A stretch of 64,000 nucleotides of DNA from positions 310,001 to 374,000 of the forward strand of contig NZ_JAEHFJ010000005.1 in NCBI RefSeq assembly GCF_016406085.1. Direction: 5' to 3'. Position numbers and translations under genes: made by a program. A model generated the notes under the pieces. The model saw only the letters and a list, made by a program, of their open reading frames with translations, did no database searches and was not told the DNA's origin. The stretch is from Aureibaculum flavum. GTDB taxonomy: Bacteria > Bacteroidota > Bacteroidia > Flavobacteriales > Flavobacteriaceae. Of this stretch, positions 1-9,207 are shown piece after piece; the first letter of the stretch is position 1, and every line of letters begins with the position of its first letter.

Positions 1-777
1 TACAATTTCATCTTCAGTAACACGAATTATTTTTTCAACATGGTTGTTGATTAAGTTGAATGTGATATCACCCAATGAGGTTTTTAGTCCATCTGCAATG
101 GTATCCGTAGTTGTGTTGTGTTCTATCTTTCCGCTTTCCATAGATCGATAAGCATCATCAACAGCAAAAGGTTCTGCTCCAATAACTTTACAGTTGGTTC
201 CAAATGCAATGGCACTTAAAGCGGTTCCTGAAATCAATCCACCTCCACCTACTGGGGCAATTATTATATCTAGATCAGTTTGTTTTTCAAGTAATTCTTT
301 TCCTGCAGAAGCATTGCCAAGTATCACATTAAAATCATTAAAGGGATGGATAAATGTGGCTCCTTTTTCTTGTTGAATTTTACTTGCTGTGGTTTCTCTA
401 GCTTCCAGCGTAGGTTCACATTCAGTAATTGCACCGCCATAACCTCGAACGGCACTTTTTTTAACTTCTGGAGCATTGCTAGGCATAACGATATACGCTT
501 TTACACCTAAGTTTTTTGCAGCTAATGCTAAGGCTTGAGCAAAGTTACCGGATGAATGTGTAACGACACCTTTTTGCTTCTGTTCCGCTGTTAATTGCAA
601 AATAGCATTGGTTGCACCTCGCATTTTAAAAGCACCCATTTTTTGAAAATTCTCACATTTAAAATACAATTTGGCCCCTGACATTTTATCAATAGTCTTT
701 GAGGTAATTATAGGAGTTTTATGTATATATGGAAAGATTCTATTATAACTTTCTAAAATATCTTGTTTAATGTCCAT
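1..777 (-). CDS. PLP-dependent threonine/serine dehydratase or serine racemase (3' truncated)
   Basis: Fold-type II pyridoxal-phosphate enzyme. The first 259 residues are visible and the C-terminus lies beyond the window edge. The Schiff-base lysine is K51 in GAFKMRGA, the substrate/carboxylate loop is SSGNFAQA (residues 75-82), and the PLP-phosphate loop is GGGG at 177-180. The stretch AEPFAVDDAYRS resembles the serine racemase/threonine ammonia-lyase branch. Expected chemistry is deamination of L-threonine or L-serine, or serine racemisation, in the cytoplasm; the sequence does not separate these. One oddity is Phe where most relatives have His in SSGNH(A/G)Q. The ATG at 777 overlaps the 3' end of the upstream lipoprotein gene by 11 bp, so the two are probably co-transcribed and translationally coupled. 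The family call is firm; the substrate is inferred. Confidence 0.85.
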   Translation of the reverse strand, partial: MDIKQDILESYNRIFPYIHKTPIITSKTIDKMSGAKLYFKCENFQKMGAFKMRGATNAILQLTAEQKQKGVVTHSSGNFAQALALAAKNLGVKAYIVMPSNAPEVKKSAVRGYGGAITECEPTLEARETTASKIQQEKGATFIHPFNDFNVILGNASAGKELLEKQTDLDIIIAPVGGGGLISGTALSAIAFGTNCKVIGAEPFAVDDAYRSMESGKIEHNTTTDTIADGLKTSLGDITFNLINNHVEKIIRVTEDEIV

Positions 778-1387
778 TTTTATAATTTTTTACACCAGCT
801 TTTATCGCAACTTCTAAATCATTTTCTTTGGGCGGAATAGGGCAGGAGTACTTTCCGTTATAGGCACAATAAGGATTGTATGCTTTATTAAAATCAATGA
901 CAATAGTAGTTCCTTCTGGAGTTTCTAGGTCTAAAAAGCGTCCACCGCCATAGGTTTCTTCTCCGTTTGTTTTATCCCGAAAAGGAATAAACAAATGGTT
1001 CTTATATTTTGGTTGTAGAATTAAATCTTGATTCTGATAAATTTGCAACGTTAATTTTTTGCCATTTAAATTGAATTTAGCCACTCCATAGGTTTTATAA
1101 ATAGGTAACCTATCTGTAGTGGTAGGCATTGAAAACGTCTTTGGATTTTTATCCAATTCGAAAGTTGCTGTAACCTTATAAGTTGAATCAATTGGGAAAA
1201 AGTCTAAGCTCTCAAATTTCACTCTATGTTCTTGCGTTAATGGAGATTCTATTGGGTCAGAAAATTCCATGTTTAATTCAATTTGATACCCTTTTATTGA
1301 AGCAATATAATCATCGAAAATCACCTTTTTTTGTGAGCAGGCGATAGATGAAATTACTAAAAGAACCAAAACAATAAATCTTTGCAT
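767..1387 (-). CDS. DUF1684 family lipoprotein
   Basis: A 206-residue exported protein. It has a signal peptide with a lipobox ending at C17 (SSIAC), so it should be lipidated and held in the periplasm or outer membrane. The C-terminal half carries the conserved DUF1684 signature: a GGGRFLDLE turn, then FNKAYNPYCAYN and YSCPIPP near residues 170-190. DUF1684 proteins are widespread in Bacteroidetes, but no biochemical function is established that I know of. It overlaps the downstream PLP enzyme by 11 bp, suggesting one operon. Assignment to the DUF is strong; no activity is proposed. Confidence 0.85.
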   Translation of the reverse strand: MQRFIVLVLLVISSIACSQKKVIFDDYIASIKGYQIELNMEFSDPIESPLTQEHRVKFESLDFFPIDSTYKVTATFELDKNPKTFSMPTTTDRLPIYKTYGVAKFNLNGKKLTLQIYQNQDLILQPKYKNHLFIPFRDKTNGEETYGGGRFLDLETPEGTTIVIDFNKAYNPYCAYNGKYSCPIPPKENDLEVAIKAGVKNYKNGH

Positions 1388-1433
1388 AAAAACTAGAATT
1401 TGAGGTAAATATAATGATTAAAAAAATATTTTG

Positions 1434-1441
1434 TAGCTTTG
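1434..1441 (+). promoter_or_regulatory. Putative -7 promoter element for the MFS leader
   Basis: TAGCTTTG matches the Bacteroidetes -7 consensus TAnnTTTG exactly. No good TTG -33 element is seen at the ideal spacing. It would start a leader RNA near 1447-1450, about 150 nt before the MFS start codon. Confidence 0.45.
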
Positions 1442-1462
1442 AACTATTATAAACAAAGAATA

Positions 1463-1534
1463 ATGTATACCACTTTAAAATATGTCAAGTTTATTTGTTC
1501 AAGAACGAACAAGCTTGGGTATGTTATAAATTGA
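1463..1534 (+). CDS. Possible 23-codon leader peptide
   Basis: A short ATG ORF (MYTTLKYVKFICSRTNKLGY, then VIN and stop) just downstream of the TAGCTTTG promoter element and upstream of a strong terminator. It is basic and has no recognised homologue. A hairpin TTGTTC/GAACAA (about 1494-1511) lies inside it, and its last codons contain UUGGGU (1515-1520), which could pair with ACCCGG (1561-1566), the 5' arm of the terminator. This is what an attenuation leader would need, but with 23 codons it may be chance. Confidence 0.3.
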   Translation: MYTTLKYVKFICSRTNKLGYVIN

Positions 1535-1556
1535 TCGGTATAATAAATTATATAAT

Positions 1557-1590
1557 AAAAACCCGGCAATTTGCCGGGTTTTTTGTTTTT
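1557..1590 (+). terminator. Rho-independent terminator directly upstream of the MFS gene
   Basis: Perfect GC-rich stem: AACCCGGCAA pairs with TTGCCGGGTT around a minimal loop, followed by TTTTTTGTTTTT. It ends 8 nt before the ATG at 1599. The upstream gene points the other way (start at 1387), so the terminator must act on a short + strand transcript. Either a small RNA of about 140 nt ends here, or this is an attenuator controlling the transporter. Confidence 0.85.
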
Positions 1591-1598
1591 AGAAAAAA

Positions 1599-2846
1599 AT
1601 GAAACTACTAACTTATTTAAATAATAAAATTGTCCAACCTTATCTAGACACTTTTAATGGTTTGTCTAGAGAGGTGTGGTGGCTTGCTTTAATAACTTTT
1701 GTGAATAGAGCAGGTACAATGGTTATTCCATTTTTATCATTGTATTTAACCAAACACATGGGCTTTACGGTAAGTAAAGTAGGTTGGGTTATGACGGCTT
1801 TTGGTTTAGGTTCTGTGGTTGGTTCATGGATAGGGGGTAAGCTAACCGATAAAATTGGATATTATAAAGTAATGGTGTTTAGTTTAATAGGAACGGGCTT
1901 CCTATTTGTTGGTTTGCAATACCTAACAACATTTTATACCATCTGTATGGGTATATTTTTAGTAATGCTGGTCGCAGATACCTTTAGGCCTGCTATGTTT
2001 GTGGCTTTGAATGCCTATAGCAAACCAGAAAATAAAGCACGTTCTGTTACTTTAGTACGATTGGCTATTAATTTAGGTTTTTCTGGAGGGCCAGTTATTG
2101 GAGGTTTAATAATTACAGCAATTGGCTATGAATCACTTTTTTGGATTGATGGTATTACCTGTTTATTAGCAGCCATACTATTGGTGATGGTATTACGTCC
2201 AAAAAAAGCACGAGTTTTAGATATTATTATTGTAGAAAATCCTAAATCTGTGTATAACGATAAGATATTCTTTATCTTTTTTGCTGCCATGGTATTGTTC
2301 GGTTTTGTATTCTTACAATACTTTTCTACCATGCCATTATATTATAAAGATGTATATGAATTATCTGAATTCCATATCGGTCTATTGATGGGGTTTAATG
2401 GTTTTTTAATTTTTGTATTGGAAATGCCTTTGATTAAAAAACTAGAAGATAAGCAACTGAACATGGTCGGGTTGATGATTTTTGGAGCTGCCCTAATGGG
2501 TGCAAGTCTCTTCATTTTAAATTTAAGTCATTGGATTGGAATAATAATAATAGGAATGGTTTTAATGACTGTCGGAGAAATGATACTCTTCCCGTTTTCA
2601 AATGCATTTGTAATGCAACGAGCTAAAGGAGGGAGACAAGGTGAATATATGGGGTTATACACCATATCATTTTCAATTGCTCATGTTTTTGGTCATAATA
2701 TGGGGATGCATTTTGTAGATTATTTAGGTTTTGACACGACTTGGTATATCATGACAGGCTTAACAATTGGATGTTTACTGCTTCTATATTGGTTAAAAGT
2801 TGCTGTTGAAAAAGAGCGATTGGAAAAAATAGAAAGTTATAAATAA
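1599..2846 (+). CDS. Major facilitator superfamily transporter
   Basis: A 415-residue polytopic protein with about 12 hydrophobic helices, typical MFS length. The loop after TM2 carries the family's motif A as GGKLTDKIGYYK (about residues 79-90), and a helix 5 region GFSGGPVIGG resembles the antiporter motif C of drug:H+ antiporters. This suggests DHA1-type efflux, but the substrate cannot be read from sequence. The start at 1599 follows an A-rich stretch typical of Bacteroidetes initiation regions. The gene has its own leader with a terminator just before the start, so conditional read-through is a plausible mode of control. Downstream it converges with the mutase gene. Confidence 0.85.
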   Translation: MKLLTYLNNKIVQPYLDTFNGLSREVWWLALITFVNRAGTMVIPFLSLYLTKHMGFTVSKVGWVMTAFGLGSVVGSWIGGKLTDKIGYYKVMVFSLIGTGFLFVGLQYLTTFYTICMGIFLVMLVADTFRPAMFVALNAYSKPENKARSVTLVRLAINLGFSGGPVIGGLIITAIGYESLFWIDGITCLLAAILLVMVLRPKKARVLDIIIVENPKSVYNDKIFFIFFAAMVLFGFVFLQYFSTMPLYYKDVYELSEFHIGLLMGFNGFLIFVLEMPLIKKLEDKQLNMVGLMIFGAALMGASLFILNLSHWIGIIIIGMVLMTVGEMILFPFSNAFVMQRAKGGRQGEYMGLYTISFSIAHVFGHNMGMHFVDYLGFDTTWYIMTGLTIGCLLLLYWLKVAVEKERLEKIESYK

Positions 2847-2854
2847 ATAAAATT

Positions 2855-2895
2855 AGAAGAGGTCAATTAATCTTTAAGTGACCTCTTCCCTTTTA
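2855..2895. terminator. Bidirectional terminator between convergent genes
   Basis: Inverted repeat GAAGAGGTCA (2856-2865) / TGACCTCTTC (2879-2888) with a 13-nt loop. A-rich sequence lies on the left and CCTTTT on the right. It sits between the MFS stop and the mutase stop and could serve both. Confidence 0.75.
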
Positions 2896-2918
2896 ATGAT
2901 TGAAATACAAGTGATTAT

Positions 2919-5900
2919 TTACATATTTCTACGATACTCGCCGCCAACTTCAAATAATGTATGAGTTATTTGACCTAAAGAACAAACTTTAGTGGCCTCC
3001 ATCAATTGCTCAAAAACATTGCCGTTTTTAATGGCCTTTTCTTGTAATAACTTGAGTTGTTCTGCAGATTTTTCGTGATTACCTTTGATTAAATTGTCAA
3101 CCACTTCTATTTGATATTTCTTTTCTTCTTCAGTAGCTCTAATGACTTCTTGAGGTAGAATAGTTGGAGAGCCTTTGCTACTTAAAAAAGTGTTTACGCC
3201 TATAATGGGGAAGTCTCCATTGTGTTTTAAAGTTTCGTAATACAAACTTTCTTCTTGAATTTTTGAACGTTGATACATCGTTTCCATAGCTCCCAGAACA
3301 CCACCTCTGTCGGTAATTCTATCAAATTCTGCATAGACCGCTTCTTCAACCAAATCGGTTAGCTCTTCTATAATAAATGCACCTTGAATTGGATTTTCAT
3401 TTTTCGTTAAACCTAATTCCTTATTGATAATTAACTGAATGGCCATGGCTCTACGTACAGACTCTTCTGTTGGTGTGGTAATGGCTTCGTCATAAGCGTT
3501 GGTGTGTAAGCTGTTGCAATTATCATAAATGGCATACAAAGCTTGCAGGGTGGTTCTTATATCGTTAAAGTCAATTTCTTGAGCATGCAATGATCGGCCA
3601 GAAGTTTGAATATGATATTTAAGCATTTGTGCTCTAGGATTGGCTCCATATTTTAATTTCATGGCTTTTGCCCAAATTTTACGAGCTACTCGGCCAATTA
3701 CAGCATACTCAGGATCAATTCCGTTAGAGAAAAAGAATGATAAATTGGGTCCAAATTTATTAATGTCCATTCCTCTAGATAAGTAGTATTCTACGTACGT
3801 AAAGCCATTTGATAAAGTGAAAGCCAATTGAGATATTGGATTTGCTCCTGCCTCAGCAATATGATAACCTGAAATAGAGACAGAATAAAAATTCCGAACT
3901 TTATTTTCAATAAAATACTCTTGCACATCGCCCATAAGACGCAGTGCAAATTCTGTTGAAAAAATACATGTATTTTGGGCTTGATCTTCTTTTAAAATAT
4001 CAGCTTGAACTGTACCCCGAACTTTAGCGATAGTCTCTAATTTTATTTTTTGATAAATAGCATTGGGTAAAACATCATCACCAGAAACCCCAAGAAGCAT
4101 TAATCCCAATCCGTTATTTCCTTTGGGAAGATCGCCTTGATATTTTGGTCTTTTAACGCCTTTCTTATTGTAAATTGATTCAATTTTTATCTCAATCTCC
4201 TCTTCTAAGTCTTCTATTTTTATATATTTTTCACATTCCTGATCGATAGCAGCATTCATAAAAAAGCCAAGCAACATTGGTGCCGGACCATTAATAGTCA
4301 TAGAAACTGAAGTCATTGGGTTTGTCAATTCAAAACCAGAATACAATTTTTTAGCATCGTCTAAACAGCAAATAGAAACACCTGCATTACCAATTTTACC
4401 ATAGATATCTGGACGCAAATCTGGATCATTTCCATATAATGTAACAGAATCAAATGCAGTAGACAATCGTTTTGCATCCATGTCTAAACTAACATAATGA
4501 AAACGTCTATTGGTGCGTTCTGGTCCTCCTTCGCCTGCAAACATTCTAGTTGGATCTTCTCCGGTGCGTTTAAATGGATAAATTCCTGAAGTATATGGAA
4601 AATCTCCAGGTACATTTTCTTGTAAGCTCCACAATAAAACATCTCCCCAAGCTTCATATTTTGGTAAAGAAATTTTAGGTATTTGTAAATGTGATAAAGA
4701 TTCAGAATGTGTATCAATTTTTATCTCTTTATCACGAACCTTAAACGAATAAATAGGGTTTTTATAGGCCTGTTTTTTATCTTCCCAAGCTAAAATTGTT
4801 TCCCAATTTTGAGGACTCAACTCCTTTTTAGTACGAGAAAATTCTTTTAATAGAAGTTTTAGAAATTCTGATGACGAATCTAATTGGTTATCATTATCAT
4901 TCATAGCAAAGCGAAGAATTTCTTCATCGTTAGCTCCACTCTCATTAAAGAATTTCTTTATCCAATTAGCAGAATCAATATTTAGTACCGAGCATATTGT
5001 CATATAAACTCCATATAATTTTTGTGCTATCCTTTTTTGATCAATACTTGTCTGATTATAATTACGATTGGTATCGGTTATTTCAGAAAGATATCGCGTT
5101 CTGTTTGGTGGAATTATAAATTGCTTTTCAGACATTTCATCAGTTATCTGAAATGAGCTATTAAAATCAATTGGAGTTTTGTTGTTAAGTTTTTCAATTA
5201 TAACGCTGTATAAAGAGTTTGTTCCAGGATCGTTAAATTGTGAGGCAATGGTTCCAAAAACAGGCATATCGTCTGGGTTTTCATCCCAAAGATTATGATT
5301 ACGTTGGTATTGTTTTTTAACATCGCGTAGAGCGTCTAAAGCACCGCGTTTATCAAACTTATTAAGAGCAATCACATCAGCATAATCAATCATATCAATC
5401 TTTTCGAGTTGCGTAGCTGCACCATATTCTGGTGTCATTACATATAGAGAAAAGTCGGAGTGTTCAATTATTTCGGTTCCCGATTGTCCAATACCAGAAG
5501 TCTCTAAAATGATGAGGTCAAAATTAGCAGCCTTTAAAACATCAATGGCATCTACAACATTTTTTGAAAGTGATAAGTTCGACTGTCTAGTTGCCAAGGA
5601 ACGCATATAAACACGGTCATTTTTTATAGAATTCATTCGTATTCTATCTCCCAATAACGCTCCGCCTGTTTTTCTTTTAGATGGATCTACAGAAATTATC
5701 GCTAAGGTTTTATCTTCGAAATCTGCTAAAAACCGTCGTACTAATTCATCTACCAATGATGATTTTCCAGCACCACCAGTTCCGGTAATTCCCAATACAG
5801 GAGTCTTTGCTTGTTCAGGTATATTTGAAGAAAAATCTTCATAAATCTTTTTATAAGTCTTGTAGTCATTTTCTGCTAGTGTAATTAATCTAGCAATAGT

Positions 5901-6398
5901 GTTTACGTCTTTGTTTTCAAGTAACTTTAGAATATTGTTTTCATGGGGCAGTGTTAGAATTGCGTTGTCACATAGTTCTACCATATTATTAATCATTCCT
6001 TGGAGTCCCATTTTTCGACCATCGTCTGGCGTATAAATTCTGGTAATTCCATAATCCATTAAATTCTTAATTTCTTCAGGTAAAATTACGCCACCGCCAC
6101 CTCCAAATATTTTTATTTGTGATGCGTTTTTCTCTTGTAACAAATCATACATGTATTTGAAATACTCATTGTGCCCACCTTGATAAGAAGTCATAGCAAT
6201 AGCATTGGCATCTTCTTGAATAGCAGTATTAACTACTTCTTCTACACTTCTATCATGGCCCAAGTGAATTACTTCAACACCTGTGGCTTGAATAATTCTA
6301 CGCATTATATTAATGGAGGCATCATGCCCGTCAAAAAGCGAAGCTGCAGTTACAATTCTAATTTTATTTTTAGGGATATATGATTTTATAGTTTTCAT
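2919..6398 (-). CDS. icmF: Fused B12-dependent acyl-CoA mutase with G-protein chaperone (IcmF type)
   Basis: A 1159-residue fusion with the IcmF domain order. First comes an N-terminal cobalamin domain: DGHD with H25 as the predicted lower cobalt ligand, SYQGG at 71-75, GGGGG at 99-103. Next is a MeaB-like GTPase: P-loop GTGGAGKS at 206-213 and NKFD at 346-349. The C-terminal TIM-barrel mutase starts near residue 580, with SGYH (H846) in the active site. It interconverts branched and linear acyl-CoAs by adenosylcobalamin radical chemistry, and the G domain gates cofactor loading. Of the two positions known to set substrate choice in this family, Q808 is IcmF-like. Y607 is Tyr, as in methylmalonyl-CoA mutase, where IcmF has Phe. 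The exact substrate is therefore open. It is the only mutase in the window and has no epimerase neighbour. Confidence 0.9.
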   Translation of the reverse strand: MKTIKSYIPKNKIRIVTAASLFDGHDASINIMRRIIQATGVEVIHLGHDRSVEEVVNTAIQEDANAIAMTSYQGGHNEYFKYMYDLLQEKNASQIKIFGGGGGVILPEEIKNLMDYGITRIYTPDDGRKMGLQGMINNMVELCDNAILTLPHENNILKLLENKDVNTIARLITLAENDYKTYKKIYEDFSSNIPEQAKTPVLGITGTGGAGKSSLVDELVRRFLADFEDKTLAIISVDPSKRKTGGALLGDRIRMNSIKNDRVYMRSLATRQSNLSLSKNVVDAIDVLKAANFDLIILETSGIGQSGTEIIEHSDFSLYVMTPEYGAATQLEKIDMIDYADVIALNKFDKRGALDALRDVKKQYQRNHNLWDENPDDMPVFGTIASQFNDPGTNSLYSVIIEKLNNKTPIDFNSSFQITDEMSEKQFIIPPNRTRYLSEITDTNRNYNQTSIDQKRIAQKLYGVYMTICSVLNIDSANWIKKFFNESGANDEEILRFAMNDNDNQLDSSSEFLKLLLKEFSRTKKELSPQNWETILAWEDKKQAYKNPIYSFKVRDKEIKIDTHSESLSHLQIPKISLPKYEAWGDVLLWSLQENVPGDFPYTSGIYPFKRTGEDPTRMFAGEGGPERTNRRFHYVSLDMDAKRLSTAFDSVTLYGNDPDLRPDIYGKIGNAGVSICCLDDAKKLYSGFELTNPMTSVSMTINGPAPMLLGFFMNAAIDQECEKYIKIEDLEEEIEIKIESIYNKKGVKRPKYQGDLPKGNNGLGLMLLGVSGDDVLPNAIYQKIKLETIAKVRGTVQADILKEDQAQNTCIFSTEFALRLMGDVQEYFIENKVRNFYSVSISGYHIAEAGANPISQLAFTLSNGFTYVEYYLSRGMDINKFGPNLSFFFSNGIDPEYAVIGRVARKIWAKAMKLKYGANPRAQMLKYHIQTSGRSLHAQEIDFNDIRTTLQALYAIYDNCNSLHTNAYDEAITTPTEESVRRAMAIQLIINKELGLTKNENPIQGAFIIEELTDLVEEAVYAEFDRITDRGGVLGAMETMYQRSKIQEESLYYETLKHNGDFPIIGVNTFLSSKGSPTILPQEVIRATEEEKKYQIEVVDNLIKGNHEKSAEQLKLLQEKAIKNGNVFEQLMEATKVCSLGQITHTLFEVGGEYRRNM

Positions 6399-6521
6399 TT
6401 ACAATCTTTAATTTTGCAAACGCAATTTACAATTTATTTGATTGAAAAATGAGAGGTAATCTTGTAAGAAGAAATAGAGAAGTTAAAACAATACTAGTGG
6501 TGATGTAAAGGGTGATTATCC

Positions 6522-6845
6522 TTATAAATAGTTGATAAAAGACCAAGTTTTACGTTCATTTAGGTAATTTGGATTGCCTTCATTTTCATAAGATTCTTTT
6601 TCAAAGCTGATGTTTTTATAAGCATCATTCCAATTTCTTAATTGAACGAAACGAAAAAGAAATTCTAAAATATACCAAAGAAAGAAGAATACCCAGAGCA
6701 ATTCAAGTTGCTGCTTTAAATGAATGCGTTCATGATTTATCAATACCCAATTATCTGACAATGATTTATTCTTTAAAAAAATAAAGGGATAGATAGCTAA
6801 GCCCGTATAATTTTTGGGAATCAAATATTTTGAAAATAGAATCAT
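6522..6845 (-). CDS. Small membrane protein with an HExxH motif
   Basis: A 107-residue protein. Residues 38-42 read HERIH, followed by LKQQLELL and a strongly hydrophobic helix (VFFFLWYILEFLFRF). HExxH is the zinc-binding motif of gluzincin-type metalloproteases. Here it immediately precedes a transmembrane helix and there is little protein besides, so activity cannot be assumed. I recognise this only as a conserved hypothetical type in Flavobacteria. The C-terminus is polar and basic. It is transcribed toward the mutase gene, 123 bp away. A structural or regulatory role is as likely as proteolysis. Confidence 0.6.
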   Translation of the reverse strand: MILFSKYLIPKNYTGLAIYPFIFLKNKSLSDNWVLINHERIHLKQQLELLWVFFFLWYILEFLFRFVQLRNWNDAYKNISFEKESYENEGNPNYLNERKTWSFINYL

Positions 6846-7036
6846 GTCAATGTATTTTTAGCAATAATATCTTTTGGGGAAGTTGCTTTTTCTTATAACG
6901 TTAAAATTACTAAATAATTATTGTTCAGTGTTTTAAGATGAGCGAAGTTGTGAACAAATAATTAACATTAAAATCTGTTTTATTGGCTAACTTTAACAAT
7001 TCAAGGTTATTTTAACACTTTTTTAACTAAATTTTG

Positions 7037-7044
7037 TATATTTG
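7037..7044 (+). promoter_or_regulatory. Putative -7 promoter element
   Basis: TATATTTG matches TAnnTTTG, 52 nt upstream of the ATG at 7096. No clear -33 TTG is seen. The rest of 6846-7095 is AT-rich and shows no ORF of note. Confidence 0.45.
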
Positions 7045-7095
7045 GCCATAGTCATGGGGCTGTGAATTAAAACTTTATAAAAATAATTAGTGATT

Positions 7096-8610
7096 ATGAA
7101 TCGATTTAGTATTTTTAAAATACTTTTCTTTTTTATCAGCATTGCTGTTTTTTCTCAGAATGATGCAATTGAAAATACTTCAGTTGCAATGGATTCTGAT
7201 GGAGTAGATGTAGTGGAAATTAATTACAACCCGGGGCTTCTGAATCACAAAAATGCACAAGTCATAGTTGATGCTTACAATACACTTGTTTCTCAAGGAA
7301 AGGACGTGAACAAGTCAAATGAAGAAATTAAGGAATTGGCTTATAGTCATGCTATTTTGAAAGATGTTCCCAATGCTACTCAATTTATAGAGAAATATAT
7401 AAGGCAATCAAATGATGTTGATATCCTTAATCAACATGTTTTTGATAGTATAAGAGAAGATAAAGCTTTTATATCTGTTAGTGATAAATTTGCCCCGAAG
7501 TACGAATATTGGGTTATGATTTATTTATATACTGGATTGATTGGTCTTTTTATAGCTTTAGTAATTAATTTTAAGAAATCTGAGGACAGAATTGCGAACT
7601 TGTTGATTAGTTTATTTATATTATTTAGTTCTCTTTTTATTATTCATGTGTGTATTTATATAACTAATATTCAAGTAAAGTTTCCACATTCCTTATTTTC
7701 TACATTTACGTTAAATTTTTTATATGGACCTCTATTGTACTTTTATATAAAAAGAATAAGTACTAAGTATAAATTCAAAACTTTAGATCTTTTGCATTTA
7801 GTACCATTTGTTTTTATGCTTATTTATTTTACAAAATATTATATACTTCCTGTAAATGAGAAGTTAAATATTATAATTAATCATAAAGAATGGGACGATC
7901 CCTTTTTTTATTACTCACTTATACTGAAGGCAATTTCATTAACAATATATGGTATTTTTACATTAAATGAATATTTGAAATTTAAGAAAGGTAATGAACA
8001 TAATAATATCAAATTGTGGATTAGAAATGTTGTAGTCCTAAATGGGGCATTTGTAATTTCTCAATTGATATTTCTTATTGTAATTTCAGGTTTATTAACA
8101 TCGAGTTATTATGTGCATCCGCAAATGATTACCTTGTCAATTGTTATCATGTTTGTTGGGTATTCTGCTTATGTTCAACCTAGTATCTTTACGAACCAGT
8201 ACCGACTTACAAATATATTTAATTTTAAATACGAAAAATCTAGACTGAATGAAGAGCTTTCAAATGAACTTAAAGATGATTTATTGAATTTGTTCTATAA
8301 AGAAAAAGTATACAAAGTTAGTGATATTAGTCTCGAAAAACTTTCAGAAAGATTGGGAACAGATAGGCATAGTACGTCGCAAGTTATTAATGAGCATTTT
8401 AAAATGAACTTTTTTACTTTAATTAATATGTTTCGAATAAAAGAGGCCCAAGATATATTTAATAATGATGAAAGTGGGGTTTTGACTATTATTGATGTCG
8501 CTTATGATGTAGGTTATAATAATAAGGTTACGTTTAATAAAGCTTTTAAAAAAGAAACAAATCTTACTCCTTCACAATATCGATCAACTTTACTTAGAAG
8601 AGTGGTGTAA
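7096..8610 (+). CDS. Membrane-anchored AraC-family transcriptional regulator
   Basis: 504 residues from the ATG at 7096; a GTG two codons upstream is less likely. The layout is a signal peptide (IFKILFFFISIAVFSQ), a periplasmic region to about residue 140, about seven transmembrane helices (roughly 145-365), and a cytoplasmic C-terminal AraC/XylS DNA-binding domain (about 400-500). The last helix-turn-helix reads IIDVAYDVGYNNKVTFNKAFKKE in two overlapping parts, with TPSQYR at the end, as in the family. This fits a sensor that binds DNA from the membrane. It lies directly upstream of SusCD pair 1, separated by about 600 bp, and probably regulates it. The ligand is unknown. Confidence 0.85.
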   Translation: MNRFSIFKILFFFISIAVFSQNDAIENTSVAMDSDGVDVVEINYNPGLLNHKNAQVIVDAYNTLVSQGKDVNKSNEEIKELAYSHAILKDVPNATQFIEKYIRQSNDVDILNQHVFDSIREDKAFISVSDKFAPKYEYWVMIYLYTGLIGLFIALVINFKKSEDRIANLLISLFILFSSLFIIHVCIYITNIQVKFPHSLFSTFTLNFLYGPLLYFYIKRISTKYKFKTLDLLHLVPFVFMLIYFTKYYILPVNEKLNIIINHKEWDDPFFYYSLILKAISLTIYGIFTLNEYLKFKKGNEHNNIKLWIRNVVVLNGAFVISQLIFLIVISGLLTSSYYVHPQMITLSIVIMFVGYSAYVQPSIFTNQYRLTNIFNFKYEKSRLNEELSNELKDDLLNLFYKEKVYKVSDISLEKLSERLGTDRHSTSQVINEHFKMNFFTLINMFRIKEAQDIFNNDESGVLTIIDVAYDVGYNNKVTFNKAFKKETNLTPSQYRSTLLRRVV

Positions 8611-9207
8611 GCCAAAATAATTCTATGCTAATTCAACTCCTATTAGCACATCTAATTTTACATTCTGATATACTTCTTCTGTACTTTTTTTAATTAATAA
8701 TCCTAAAATATTTAGTGAAGTAAAGGTATTATAGCCCTTAAAAGTTCTATTTTAATTAGAATACAAATCCTTTGTGTTGATGTCATCTACTTTTGTGTCA
8801 AAGGTCATTTAAACTTGCTTTTTATAAGTTATTTTTCAAATATATTTCTACTCATAGTAACTTTTTGATTGCTTGCAGTCATTGATTAAGTGTATTATTA
8901 TGGCGAGTTGTATACTATTTTTTTAAACTCTTTTTAAATTTTCTTTTTAAGGATGTTTTAATGGTAAATAGACGGTAAGTGTTTGTCGGATACGTAAGGT
9001 ATTATAAACTTTTCCTATGAAACTTACAATATATACTTCATTTGTTTCCGAATGTCAATCACTTGTCGTTGAAGTTACTTTCTTCTTTAAAAAGCAGAGT
9101 TCCATTAACCTTTGTTTTCATACTGAGAAGTTTATTTGAATTAAATGTTCCTTCTAATACTATTTGTTTGGCATTCTTTTAATTTTTATTAACTCAAATA
9201 TATTTTT
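8611..9207. other. 597-bp intergenic region between regulator and susC 1
   Basis: No intact gene. It should contain the susC 1 promoter; I could not pick a convincing TTG/TAnnTTTG pair near the start. Candidate -7 boxes include TACTTTTG at 8788-8795. On the minus strand there are several short coding-like stretches, the longest at 8623-8808 (listed separately). A further minus-strand 20-codon ORF beginning MKTKVNGTLL lies at about 9065-9125. No terminator hairpin of note follows the regulator. Confidence 0.5.
8623..8808 (-). pseudogene. Possible remnant of an unidentified gene
   Basis: A 62-codon minus-strand frame with a single internal stop (8752-8754). It begins MTFDTKVDDINTKDLYSN and resumes NRTFKGYNTF, ending EEVYQNVKLDVLIGVELA before its stop. 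The composition is protein-like rather than random AT-rich sequence, which suggests a decayed gene. I do not recognise the family, and chance cannot be excluded. Confidence 0.25.

Noticed and set aside
1463-1590. tRNA or known riboswitch in the MFS leader
   Set aside because: No cloverleaf, no T-loop GTTCRANNC match in place, and no riboswitch core I could recognise.
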